Shown here in pieces: positions 1 to 8,336 of a stretch of DNA of 64,000 nucleotides. How positions within the stretch are numbered: the stretch's first letter is position 1; each line of letters opens with the position of its first letter. The stretch comes from Flavobacteriia bacterium 40-80 (GTDB lineage Bacteria > Bacteroidota > Bacteroidia > Flavobacteriales_D > Crocinitomicaceae). The notes beneath the pieces are model-generated. The model made no database searches. It was not told the DNA's origin and saw nothing but the letters and a program-made list of their open reading frames with translations. The DNA lies in NCBI GenBank assembly GCA_001899145.1, contig MKVF01000006.1, positions 1 to 64,000 of the forward strand, written 5' to 3'. The position numbers and the translations under genes were made by a program.

Positions 1-1348
1 CTTTTTTCAGCGTGTTCAGTGTGGTCAGCTCTTTCTCTTCGAGGAAATCCACAAAAGCCGTTGAGAACGTAATCCCGCTGACTGTTTCAATGTCTGACAG
101 GTTGGGGGAAAGGTCATTCGGCTCCGGGAAATCATCTGTTTCCACCATGATAAAGTTTCCGCTTCCGGCCAGTACATTTGTAAAAATTCCCTCAAAAACA
201 GGAGCTTTAGAAAATTCAACTTTCAGTTCAATACTTATCGGAAAAATACCCCTGTTTTTCATTTTGATCGAGAACACTTCAAAAGTTCCGTCCCCAAGCT
301 GGCCAGACACAATACTTCCTGTACTGCCATTAGTGGCATAGATACCGTCTGCTACTTGGTCAAGATGTTCGGGAAATTCGATCTGATAGAAGGTAAACTG
401 ATTGGAAAAATCCCATTCTTCGTCGTTCTCATCATACTTAGCAATAATCCCGGTAGCGGTTACGCCGATGATGGTCACATCTTCTAATCCGTTGGGAAGA
501 TCGCTTACGGTATAATAGGTGTCAGCCGCTTTCACGCATAAAGATCCATCATGGATAAGAAGGTCTGTAATAAGGGTATAATAATAGCCTGATGAGCCGT
601 CGTCTAAACGGATATAACAATTCTGTGAAGCCGATTCGCCAGCACCTTCCAGTTGCAGGTTGACTACCAGTTCCGCGCCTTCTTTAATGGCTATGGGAAC
701 TTCCGGTAACAGTAGCTCGGCATATCCTTCTTTTTCAATGGTCTGATCTGTTGAAAAAATAGTGAACTCATAGGGAGCTTCACCTATGTATCCCCTGAAA
801 CGACAGGTATATCCTATTGGAACAGGATGGTGTGAGGATGCCTCCCGGATGTCAAATAGGATGCTCTTAAAAAGATTCTCCGGTTGGCTGGCGATTTCTG
901 TCACCGAAGTATCGGCCGGATATTCGAATTTGGTTATTTCAATTTCGTAGACGCCTATATCATTAAAGCCTTCGTTTAGCGTGATGTCCTTTATCGGTCG
1001 TCTGTAATAAGCGGCAGAAGCAAATGAAGAAACTTCATCGTCGGTGTAAGGATTTGCACCGGAGATGAGATTGCCCCTGTAATAGATCTTTGCAAAAACA
1101 TTTTCAATGGAGCTTTCAGCGAGATAGGAAGTGTCGTCAGTGACCTCAAAGCTGATGTTGAAATTTCCGTCTGCATCCGTCGATGCTTTGCCCAAAAAGA
1201 AAACATTCAATGGGCTTTTTTGCCAGAGTTCTACCTGTAGATTGGGGATTTCTTCAGCGAGTTCAGTAGAGGCAGGAGTGAATAAGCAGGTAATCTGTCC
1301 CTTTACAACAAATCGTCTGTTGTTTACGATGGTGGTTGACGTTGCCAT
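1..1348 (-). CDS. 5' portion of a large multidomain beta-sandwich protein (runs off left edge)
   Basis: An uninterrupted minus-strand reading frame of 449 codons runs from ATG at 1348 to the window edge with no stop. It has no signal peptide (it begins MATSTTIVNNRRFVVKG). Residues about 12-70 look like a transthyretin/carboxypeptidase-regulatory beta-sandwich: VKGQITC, then VELWQKS, then GKASTDADGNFNISFE. A second similar extension follows around residues 80-140. Such domains stand at the N-terminus of large Tc-toxin-like or neuraminidase-like proteins of Bacteroidetes. The visible end (SGITFSTAFVDFLEEKELT) could be the start of a helical repeat of that kind, but this is inference. ATGs just upstream (near 1360-1367) are out of frame, so 1348 is the only sensible start. 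Confidence 0.7.
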   Translation of the reverse strand, partial: MATSTTIVNNRRFVVKGQITCLFTPASTELAEEIPNLQVELWQKSPLNVFFLGKASTDADGNFNISFEVTDDTSYLAESSIENVFAKIYYRGNLISGANPYTDDEVSSFASAAYYRRPIKDITLNEGFNDIGVYEIEITKFEYPADTSVTEIASQPENLFKSILFDIREASSHHPVPIGYTCRFRGYIGEAPYEFTIFSTDQTIEKEGYAELLLPEVPIAIKEGAELVVNLQLEGAGESASQNCYIRLDDGSSGYYYTLITDLLIHDGSLCVKAADTYYTVSDLPNGLEDVTIIGVTATGIIAKYDENDEEWDFSNQFTFYQIEFPEHLDQVADGIYATNGSTGSIVSGQLGDGTFEVFSIKMKNRGIFPISIELKVEFSKAPVFEGIFTNVLAGSGNFIMVETDDFPEPNDLSPNLSDIETVSGITFSTAFVDFLEEKELTTLNTLKK

Positions 1349-1901
1349 AATAATAGTTCATGTTCATTAGTTTACGCTTTGAAAAGCTTCTAACTATACT
1401 ATGAATATCAAAAATTACGTATAAGCAAAACCCAAGGGATCAGAATACAACTAAGGAGTAAGTCAGGAGCTTTTCGTTGCGTAAAACCGGTTTATAATTT
1501 ATTAATACCGTTTAAACTTAGTTAATTAGTCTTAAAAAAACAAGAATCTGACAGGTTTTAGCGGGTAAATAGTTGTATCTTATTTTTTAACCCGGATTTT
1601 TCCTGAGAATTTATTTTACAATGTATGTCAGTAAAAACAGTAGTACAAATATAATAGGACTGGGTTTGAAAAAATAGAGTAAAAATACCTGTTTTTTATA
1701 GGGTAAAAATACTCTTTTTTAAAATCAATAGCAAAGATTTTGTATCTGTACCCAAGGAATAGACTAGTTTCTATTTGAGTGAGCGGGCAGGGTAGAAAAA
1801 TAAAAGGAAGTCTGAAACTTCCTTCGTTTTATAAGTTTTAAGTATGGAATAAGTCTGAAATTCCGGATCTTCGAAATATTATAACAGCTTCTTTATTGTT
1901 C
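1349..1901. other. Intergenic region between the left-edge gene and purC
   Basis: About 550 bases of AT-rich sequence with no credible ORF on either strand. It holds the probable purC terminator (1804-1824) and a direct repeat of GTAAAAATAC at 1679-1688 and 1703-1712 (24-nt period). The repeat could be an operator for the leftward gene, but nothing supports that beyond the repeat. No tRNA or known RNA was recognised. Confidence 0.6.
1804..1824 (-). terminator. Probable intrinsic terminator of purC
   Basis: Stem AAGGAAGT (1804-1811) pairs perfectly with ACTTCCTT (1817-1824) around a five-base loop. On the minus strand it is followed by a T-rich run (TTTTATTTTT). It lies about 80 bases downstream of the purC stop. 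Confidence 0.6.
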
Positions 1902-2849
1902 CTAATAACTCTCTAAAAAAGCAGTTACATTCTTTTCAATCCGCTCTTTAATATCAGAAGTGTCGGATTTTACAAATGCATTGCCTGTAATCCGCTCATA
2001 TAATTCAATGTAGCGCTCCGTAATTGTTTTTACGAATTCATCCGGCATATCCGGTATATTCTGTCCTTCCAAACCCTGAAAACCGTTTTCAATCAGCCAT
2101 TGGCGGACAAATTCTTTGGATAGCTGCTTTTGTATTTCTCCTTTTTCCTGGCGTTCTTCATAACCTTCTTTGTAAAAATAACGGGAAGAATCCGGTGTAT
2201 GAATCTCGTCAATCAGGTAAATTTTCCCATCGTGAATTCCGAATTCATATTTAGTATCTACCAATATTAAACCTTGTTTTGCAGCAATTTCTGTTCCTCT
2301 TGCGAATAATTTGTAAGTATAATCTTCCAGCTGCTTATAGGTTTCTTCCGGTAAAATCCCTCTTGCGATGATCTCTTCTCTGGAAATATCCTCATCGTGC
2401 CCTTCATCCGCTTTTGTTGCGGGAGTGATGATCGGAGCTGGAAGCCTGTCATTTTCTTTTAATCCTTCCGGTAAAGTAACTCCGCATAATATGCGTTTTC
2501 CTGATTTATATTCTCTTGCGGCGTGGCCGGCCAGATAACCGCGAATTACCATTTCAATACGGATCGGTTCACATTTCAGGCCAATGGCAACACTCGGATC
2601 CGGTGTGGCGATCAACCAGTTCGGAACGATATCTTTAGTCGCTTCCAGAAAAAGCGTTGCTACCTGATTCAGCACTTGTCCTTTAAAAGGTATTCCTTTA
2701 GGTAATATATGATCAAAAGCTGATATTCTGTCACTTGCGACCATTACAACTAATCCGTTGCTTAATGTATAGACATCGCGGACTTTTCCTTTATAAACGC
2801 TTACTTGTCCGGGAAAATTAAAGTCAGAAGAAGTTATAGCCTGTTCCAT
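1902..2849 (-). CDS. purC: Phosphoribosylaminoimidazole-succinocarboxamide synthase (SAICAR synthetase)
   Basis: Cytosolic purine biosynthesis enzyme: joins CAIR and aspartate with ATP to form SAICAR. The 315-residue protein shows family hallmarks: the N-terminal nucleotide-binding GKVRDVYTL (about residues 21-29), the [21 protein letters not shown] block, the DTKYEFG signature and [12 protein letters not shown]. The length fits the longer eukaryote-like/Bacteroidetes form rather than the roughly 240-residue E. coli form. The ATG directly follows the stop codon of the phoH-like gene upstream, so the two are probably co-transcribed and translationally coupled. No dedicated promoter is visible. 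Confidence 0.96.
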   Translation of the reverse strand: MEQAITSSDFNFPGQVSVYKGKVRDVYTLSNGLVVMVASDRISAFDHILPKGIPFKGQVLNQVATLFLEATKDIVPNWLIATPDPSVAIGLKCEPIRIEMVIRGYLAGHAAREYKSGKRILCGVTLPEGLKENDRLPAPIITPATKADEGHDEDISREEIIARGILPEETYKQLEDYTYKLFARGTEIAAKQGLILVDTKYEFGIHDGKIYLIDEIHTPDSSRYFYKEGYEERQEKGEIQKQLSKEFVRQWLIENGFQGLEGQNIPDMPDEFVKTITERYIELYERITGNAFVKSDTSDIKERIEKNVTAFLESY

Positions 2850-3869
2850 TTATTTGTTTGATTTTCTGGTTGTAGATATTGTTTCTTTATAGTGAGTCAT
2901 TCCTCCGTTCTCTGTTTTTTTATCTTCAGCTTCCGCTTTGTCAAAAGCATCAATGATCCTTTTTACCAGCGGATGGCGGACAACGTCACTCTGGTTCAGA
3001 TTGATGATTTCTATTCCTTCCACACCTTCAAGAATCCTCGTAGCATAAGACAATCCCGATTTTTGCTTGTATGGAAGATCTACCTGAGACATATCGCCTG
3101 TAATCACGAATTTTGCAGTTTGCCCCATACGTGTCAGGAACATTTTCATCTGCATTACAGTGGCATTCTGAGCTTCATCAAGAATAACAAACGCTTTGTC
3201 CAGCGTTCTTCCCCGCATGAAAGCCAAAGGAGCGATTTCTATGATTCCGTATTCCAGCATTTCTTTTAATTTTTCCGGTGGAATCATATCGCGAAGGGCA
3301 TCGTACAAGGGCATCATATACGGATCCAGTTTTTCTTTCATATCTCCTGGCAGAAATCCTAAATTTTCTCCTGCTTCCACTGCCGGGCGGGTAAGAATAA
3401 TCCGCTTTACTTCTTTTTCTTTTAATGCCCTGACAGCTAAGGCAACAGCGGTATAGGTTTTTCCTGTTCCGGCAGGCCCGACGGCAAATACCATTGCATT
3501 TTTATTCACTGCCTGTACCAGCTTTCGTTGATTCAGGGTTTTTGCTTTGACTTTCAAGCCGCCATTTCCATGGACGATTGTTTCTGAACCGTCTTTCTTC
3601 TGCTGGTCATTTTCGTCGTGATCCCCGAAGATGATCTGCTCGATGGCATTTTCGGTAAGCTGATTGAACTTATGAAAATAATTAAGGATAAGCTGAAATT
3701 TCTTTTCAAACAATTCCATTACTTCGCTGTCGCCTATAAGAGAGAGCTTGTTACCACGGGCAATAATTTTCAGCTTGGGGAAATAACTTTTTATCTGATT
3801 AAGATAAATATTGTTTATTCCGTATAATTCGACGGGATTTATCCCTTCAATCTCGATGGTCTTTTCCAA
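2850..3869 (-). CDS. PhoH-like P-loop ATPase
   Basis: Member of the PhoH/YbeZ family, ATPases linked to RNA metabolism and stress. In 339 residues there is an N-terminal KH-like region, Walker A GPAGTGKT (131-138), RPAVEAGENLGFLPGD (about 161-176), and Walker B VILDEAQN (228-235) followed by the MKMFLTRMG block. The start is a TTG codon (3867-3869): the frame has a stop just upstream and no ATG before residue 51, so TTG is required to keep the conserved N-terminus. purC follows with no gap. The gene is divergent from the SAM hydroxide adenosyltransferase gene across a symmetric promoter region. Confidence 0.92.
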   Translation of the reverse strand: MEKTIEIEGINPVELYGINNIYLNQIKSYFPKLKIIARGNKLSLIGDSEVMELFEKKFQLILNYFHKFNQLTENAIEQIIFGDHDENDQQKKDGSETIVHGNGGLKVKAKTLNQRKLVQAVNKNAMVFAVGPAGTGKTYTAVALAVRALKEKEVKRIILTRPAVEAGENLGFLPGDMKEKLDPYMMPLYDALRDMIPPEKLKEMLEYGIIEIAPLAFMRGRTLDKAFVILDEAQNATVMQMKMFLTRMGQTAKFVITGDMSQVDLPYKQKSGLSYATRILEGVEGIEIINLNQSDVVRHPLVKRIIDAFDKAEAEDKKTENGGMTHYKETISTTRKSNK

Positions 3870-3904
3870 ATGCTATCTTTTATTTATCGCTTAAATATGC
3901 TTAT

Positions 3905-3958
3905 TTTGTTAGAATAAAACCTTATTTTTGGTGCAAAAATAATATAATTTTAGGGCAA
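3905..3958. promoter_or_regulatory. Symmetric divergent promoter/operator between the phoH-like and SAM hydroxide adenosyltransferase genes
   Basis: TATTTTTGGTGCAAAAATA (3923-3941) is a perfect inverted repeat of 8 bp around GTG. Each half, read on its own strand, matches the Bacteroidetes -7 element TAnnTTTG. A TTG (3906-3908) and its mirror CAA (3956-3958) lie 14 bases outside the arms on either side, so the whole block is symmetric about 3932. The 14-base spacing is shorter than the usual 17-21, so the -33 assignments are tentative. The two promoters would overlap and exclude each other. Confidence 0.5.
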
Positions 3959-3969
3959 TTATTTATTGA

Positions 3970-4833
3970 ATGGGAATAATTACATTAACAACGGATTTAG
4001 GACTGAAAGATCATTACGTTGCAACACTGAAAGGAAAGATTTACAGTGCCTGTCCGAATGCAGTTGTGATAGATATCTCCCATCATGTAAATCCTTTTAA
4101 TATTATTCAGGCCGCTTATTATGTAAATGGTGCGTTTAGGGATTTTCCTGAAGGTACTGTTCATGTGATTGGAGTAAAAAGTGAACCGGTTATCAATATT
4201 TTTGATGATTCGAAGAATTCTGTTCCCAGCATTATGAAATTTGAAAATCAATATTTCATTTCAAATGATAATGGCTTTTTTGGTTTGCTGTTAAAAGGAA
4301 AGCAGCCACAGGGATTCTGGAATATCGATGATGTGCTTTCCAATCCGAGGTATATGAAAGATCCGACTAAATTTATGCTGATCCCCGCTGCGTGTAATAT
4401 CCTGAATCAATTGGATTTTGAGCATTTTGCCACTCCGTCGAACCGTTATTGCAACGCGAAGCTGATGACTCCTGTTGTTTCTGAGTATTCCATGCTGGGA
4501 AAAGTGGTTCATGTAGATAATTTCGGAAACCTGATCACCAATATTTCGAAAGAAGAATTCTATCAGTTCGGTGAAGATGTGCCTTTTGTTATTAAACTAA
4601 AGAGAAGCGGGAGAGAACAGCTCGATCAGATTTCGGGTTCTTACGGAGATGTTGAGATTGGAAATCTTGTCGCTCTGTTCAATCTGGATGATGTCCTGGA
4701 GATCGGAATTAACCAGGCAGTGAACGGAAACGGAGGAGGAGCCAGCAAATTACTGGGACTGACAGTGGAAGACGAGATTTATATCAATTTTGTACCCAGA
4801 GGTTCCAGAGAAACATTAGATTCATTATTTTGA
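3970..4833 (+). CDS. SAM hydroxide adenosyltransferase (DUF62/SAM hydrolase family)
   Basis: The family hydrolyses S-adenosylmethionine to adenosine and methionine and is related to fluorinases and chlorinases. The 287-residue protein begins with the diagnostic TTDLGLKDHYVATLKG (about residues 7-22). It continues with DISHHV (about 35-40), the ISNDNGFFGLLL loop, and a C-terminal beta-barrel domain containing VDNFGNLITNI. No signal peptide; expected in the cytoplasm. The next gene starts one base after this stop, so they form an operon. The natural role of this activity in Bacteroidetes is not known. Confidence 0.9.
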   Translation: MGIITLTTDLGLKDHYVATLKGKIYSACPNAVVIDISHHVNPFNIIQAAYYVNGAFRDFPEGTVHVIGVKSEPVINIFDDSKNSVPSIMKFENQYFISNDNGFFGLLLKGKQPQGFWNIDDVLSNPRYMKDPTKFMLIPAACNILNQLDFEHFATPSNRYCNAKLMTPVVSEYSMLGKVVHVDNFGNLITNISKEEFYQFGEDVPFVIKLKRSGREQLDQISGSYGDVEIGNLVALFNLDDVLEIGINQAVNGNGGGASKLLGLTVEDEIYINFVPRGSRETLDSLF

Positions 4834-4834
4834 T

Positions 4835-5137
4835 ATGATTACCCGGATAGTTAAGCTGCATTTTCAGGAAGACAGAATTCAGGATTTTTTAGATTTTTTT
4901 GAAACAGTCAAATACAAAGTGGCGGCATTTCCGAATTGCCATGGAATGAAGTTGTTGCAGGATATTCATCAGCCGAATATTGTTTTTACCTATAGTTTGT
5001 GGGAAAGCGAAGATGATCTGAATATTTACCGGGATTCAGAGCTTTTCAGTAATGTGTGGCCGACTATAAAGCCCTGGTTCGCAACGAAAGCAGAGGCATG
5101 GTCGGTGAATGAATATTTTAACGGATTTCCGGATTAG
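4835..5137 (+). CDS. Antibiotic biosynthesis monooxygenase (ABM)-fold protein
   Basis: A 100-residue protein with the ABM/quinol-monooxygenase ferredoxin-like fold pattern: it opens ITRIVKLHF, has NCHGMKLLQD in the middle, and the characteristic FTYSLWESEDDLNIYRDSE. These small dimeric proteins often oxidise quinols or degrade heme, but many are uncharacterised. It starts one base after the preceding stop and so is translationally coupled to the SAM hydroxide adenosyltransferase. A link in function is inferred only from that. Confidence 0.8.
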   Translation: MITRIVKLHFQEDRIQDFLDFFETVKYKVAAFPNCHGMKLLQDIHQPNIVFTYSLWESEDDLNIYRDSELFSNVWPTIKPWFATKAEAWSVNEYFNGFPD

Positions 5138-5151
5138 AAATTATTAGAATT

Positions 5152-6258
5152 ATGCGATACCTGCTCTATTTTTTGTTGTTGATTTCTTCTTTTTTTGCCT
5201 GTGCACAATCCAATATAACTCATACAATTTTTCAGGATACTGTCCAAAGGAGTTTTCTGGTGCATTTACCAACAGGTTATCAGCCCGGAACTCCTGTAAG
5301 CTGTGTCTTTGTATTTCATGGATCAGGGGCAACCGCTGTACAGCAGCAGGTATATTCCAAAATGGACAATGTAGCGAATGCAAATGGTTTTATAGTGGTA
5401 TATCCTTCAGGCATTAATAATACCTGGCTGGTGGGGACGACAGGAACCTATGCAAGCACTTCACGGGATGTTGAATTTGTAAATGCAATAGTAGATACCA
5501 TTACCGCGCTTTACAGTATTAAAACAGACAGAATATATGCCTGTGGCTTGTCGCAGGGCGGTTATATGAGCCATCGCGTGGCTTGTGATCTGCAGGATCG
5601 TTTCGCTGCTATAGCTTCTGTTGCGGGAGGAATTTCTGACAGCTCGTCCTTTTACTGCAGTTCGGGGAGAAATGTACCTGTTTTACTTATTCACGGAACG
5701 GATGATCCTTACGTTCCTTATTCATGGGCCGAGCGTTCTTCCGATTTCTGGATAGCAAAAAATGGCTGTGGAATCGTAGCGGATACTTTTGATCTTAATA
5801 ATTCAAATACGACTGATAATTCTACGGTACAGCACATTATTTATTCCAATTGCTCGAATGAAGTTGCTGTTGAACTATTTCGGATTGACGGCGGAGGGCA
5901 TACGTGGCCAGGAGCGGCTGTTAATCTTCCGGGGTATGGTGCAACAAATCACGATATCAGCGCGTCTGCTGAAATCTGGAAGTTTTTTAACCGTTTTACG
6001 CTGAACGGCACGACGGTTGCGACGGATAAAGTCGTTCTTCAGGATATTACAATTTATCCCAATCCTGTACAGAATGTTTTAAAAATAGACGGTATTTCGG
6101 GAGACTTTGATATTAGTATTTTTAATAATACCGGTGTTTTAATACGTGAAACTGCTAATATCCACGAATTGCAGGTACAAGATCTGAGATCAGGTATGTA
6201 TTTCATTCAGCTAAAATCCGCACAGGGACAATGGGTCCAAAAGTTCATTAAAGAATGA
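5152..6258 (+). CDS. Secreted alpha/beta-hydrolase (PHB depolymerase/feruloyl esterase-like) with T9SS type A domain
   Basis: A 368-residue exported esterase. A signal peptide (residues about 1-18, ending FFACAQ) precedes an alpha/beta-hydrolase domain of the LpqC/esterase-depolymerase family. The visible catalytic triad is Ser134 in CGLSQGG, Asp184 in HGTDDPYVPY and His250 in GGGHTWPG; HGSGA (about 56-60) supplies the oxyanion region. Residues about 290-368 (DITIYPNPVQNVLKI to WVQKFIKE) are a type A T9SS sorting domain, so the enzyme should be released or surface-anchored. The substrate is unknown: polyhydroxyalkanoate or acylated plant polysaccharide are the family options. A convergent paralogue lies 18 bases downstream. 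Confidence 0.9.
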   Translation: MRYLLYFLLLISSFFACAQSNITHTIFQDTVQRSFLVHLPTGYQPGTPVSCVFVFHGSGATAVQQQVYSKMDNVANANGFIVVYPSGINNTWLVGTTGTYASTSRDVEFVNAIVDTITALYSIKTDRIYACGLSQGGYMSHRVACDLQDRFAAIASVAGGISDSSSFYCSSGRNVPVLLIHGTDDPYVPYSWAERSSDFWIAKNGCGIVADTFDLNNSNTTDNSTVQHIIYSNCSNEVAVELFRIDGGGHTWPGAAVNLPGYGATNHDISASAEIWKFFNRFTLNGTTVATDKVVLQDITIYPNPVQNVLKIDGISGDFDISIFNNTGVLIRETANIHELQVQDLRSGMYFIQLKSAQGQWVQKFIKE

Positions 6259-6276
6259 TCGAAAATATTCGTTCGA

Positions 6277-7431
6277 TTATTCGGTGACAGTTAACTTTTT
6301 TGTGAAATTAAGATCAGAATTGCTGATCTTTAAAATATAGTTTCCGGGTTTCAGGTCTTCTAAATCCAATGCTGTATTTGTACTTACATTTTTAAGTGAT
6401 TTAATCAGCCTTCCTTGTAAATCCAGAAGGTAAATATCCGCATTGATTGTCTCGTTTGTTTTGATAACGAACGTTTTTTGAGCCGGGTTCGGATAAACAG
6501 CTATATTTTGATCCGCTTCCATATTTTTCCCGGTTGACAAAGTTCCTCCTCGTTCGTACTGGCTGAAGAACCGCCAGATTTCTTTGGTAGCGTTAAAATC
6601 CCTGCAGGTATTGCCGTTGGATGGCAGTGAAACCGTAGCATCCGGCCACGTATGTCCACCGCCGGTGACTTTATAAAGTTCAACCGTATTTCCGTTAGTT
6701 CCTCCGGAATAAACATAATGCTCTGCAGTTGCTCCGTCACTGGTGTTCGTATTCGGAACCTGAGTAATCGCCGGAGTAGTATTACAATTGTTCTGGTTTG
6801 CCCAGAAAAGCGTCACTTCTTCGGCCCCTTTGGAAGTGCTGTTCCCTGCATAAGGGACAACGTTGTCACTCGTTCCGTGAATACGGATTGTTGGTGTTGG
6901 CCTGGAAGGAGTGCACGAATTATACATTACGACAGACATTGATCCCGTAACGGAACCCACTGCGGCAAATCTGTCTGTTTCACAGGCAAGACAATAACTC
7001 ATAAAACCTCCGTTAGACATTCCGACACTGTAAATTCTGTTCGGATTGATGGTATAATGAGCAGAAAGCGTATCTATAAGCGCTTCTAAAAACCCGACGT
7101 CATCTACGTTGGCTCCCAGGATCCCGAAATTCCAGAAACGCTGGCTGGTGGTTGCTTCGATCGTTCCGTCCGGATGTGCGATAATAAATCCTGCTGTATC
7201 AGCAATAGCCTGAAAATTAGTATAGAGTGATTGCTGGTTGCCATTCGAGGTGTATCCGTGTAAGTTGAGCACCAAAGGCGCTGCCTGTCCGGGCGTATAA
7301 GATGCAGGAACATAGAAAGAATAAGTTCGTGTTAGGCCACTGTGGACGAATGAACCGTTTATAGTTGTCTGAGAATTGATATATAAGGATGAGAATAAAC
7401 AGCTGATTATAAATAAGAAGTAGTATTTCAT
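6277..7431 (-). CDS. Secreted alpha/beta-hydrolase paralogue with T9SS type A domain
   Basis: A 384-residue paralogue of the gene at 5152-6258, convergent with it. Signal peptide (about 1-20), then the same esterase/PHB-depolymerase-like domain with Ser139 (GMSNGG), Asp189 (HGTSDNVVPY) and His260 (GGGHTWPD). The C-terminal T9SS type A domain starts near NIAVYPNPAQKTFVI and ends FTKKLTVTE. Motif spacing is the same as in the neighbour, though overall similarity looks moderate, implying an old duplication. The two stops are separated by 18 bases holding only a weak hairpin (ATCGAA/TTCGAT). Confidence 0.9.
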   Translation of the reverse strand: MKYYFLFIISCLFSSLYINSQTTINGSFVHSGLTRTYSFYVPASYTPGQAAPLVLNLHGYTSNGNQQSLYTNFQAIADTAGFIIAHPDGTIEATTSQRFWNFGILGANVDDVGFLEALIDTLSAHYTINPNRIYSVGMSNGGFMSYCLACETDRFAAVGSVTGSMSVVMYNSCTPSRPTPTIRIHGTSDNVVPYAGNSTSKGAEEVTLFWANQNNCNTTPAITQVPNTNTSDGATAEHYVYSGGTNGNTVELYKVTGGGHTWPDATVSLPSNGNTCRDFNATKEIWRFFSQYERGGTLSTGKNMEADQNIAVYPNPAQKTFVIKTNETINADIYLLDLQGRLIKSLKNVSTNTALDLEDLKPGNYILKISNSDLNFTKKLTVTE

Positions 7432-7552
7432 AAATTATATTTTCCCGGAATTTAATGAAAAACAATTAAAAATGGTCTATACGTTGATAGAATTACTTAT
7501 TCTGAATTTAGTACTTCATCCGTTCTGTTGCAAAATCCATGTTATTTAATTT

Positions 7553-8257
7553 TTACAGTCCTCTTTTACCTTCAAGCCAATAACCTTGCGAATTGATGTT
7601 TCCCTGTATTTTGTTTTTTAAAACTTTTCTAAATGTCTGAACAGATTTAACATTTCCAACTAATGCAAAATCTGCATTGTTCCATTCTTCCGTCTGCAAT
7701 AAAGGTAAATTGCTTGCCCATTTTTCGTTTCTGAATAAATTAGTTTTGGGAAATAGTGTATAGTTTTCCAAACCTAAAAGCCGGGGAACGTTTTTATTCG
7801 TTTCGTCCAGTTCAAAATAAAATTGAAATTGAACTTTTTTTAAAAGTGGCAAAAGTGCTATAGCAACGCCCAGCGAAGTTTCATCACCAAAAAAGAATTG
7901 TTGTTTAACGTTTGGATGGTATAATTTCTTACCTCTTGGCGGACTGATAAACAATTCATCATTTGTTTGTAAGGTATCAATGTATTTGCTTCCGATTCCA
8001 TTGCCGTGAATATGAAAGATAATTTCAAAAACCCCTTTTTCCTTATTGTGATTTGCAATGGTGTAATTTCTAAATTCAGTTTCGCTCACACGTACAACAC
8101 TTGCATAACCAATTTGAAAACTCCATTTTGATATGTCGCCCTGAAAGCGGATTCTCTTTATTTGCGGACTGATATAAGAAGTTTCTAAAACTTTCACGTT
8201 GGGCCGCATTGTATTTCCGAACAAATTGCTAACCCATTTTGGTATGCTTGAAATCAT
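7553..8257 (-). CDS. Siderophore-interacting protein (FAD-binding, ferric-siderophore reductase-like)
   Basis: A 234-residue protein of the SIP/ViuB-type FAD/NAD(P)H reductase superfamily, which releases iron from ferric siderophores in the cytoplasm. It shows the FAD-binding beta-barrel with the RxYT-like motif (FRNYTIAN), a HIHGNGIGSKYID segment that contacts FAD phosphate, and an NAD-binding-like FFFGDETSLG. No signal peptide. An AraC regulator starts upstream on the same strand with a 79-base gap, an arrangement common for such reductases, so regulation by that protein is likely. The iron role is inferred from family only. Confidence 0.82.
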   Translation of the reverse strand: MISSIPKWVSNLFGNTMRPNVKVLETSYISPQIKRIRFQGDISKWSFQIGYASVVRVSETEFRNYTIANHNKEKGVFEIIFHIHGNGIGSKYIDTLQTNDELFISPPRGKKLYHPNVKQQFFFGDETSLGVAIALLPLLKKVQFQFYFELDETNKNVPRLLGLENYTLFPKTNLFRNEKWASNLPLLQTEEWNNADFALVGNVKSVQTFRKVLKNKIQGNINSQGYWLEGKRGL

Positions 8258-8336
8258 TATTTAGTACATTAAAATTTAATGCAAAAAAACAACGAATGGC
8301 TATATGAAACAATGTAAAAAAACAGTAATTATTGGA

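Noticed and set aside
2892-3269. 125-codon frame antisense to the phoH-like gene
   Set aside because: Overlaps the conserved ATPase core on the other strand and has no recognisable domain or start signal.
6257-6280. Strong terminator between the convergent esterase genes
   Set aside because: Only a six-base stem (ATCGAA/TTCGAT) without a T run; too weak to call.
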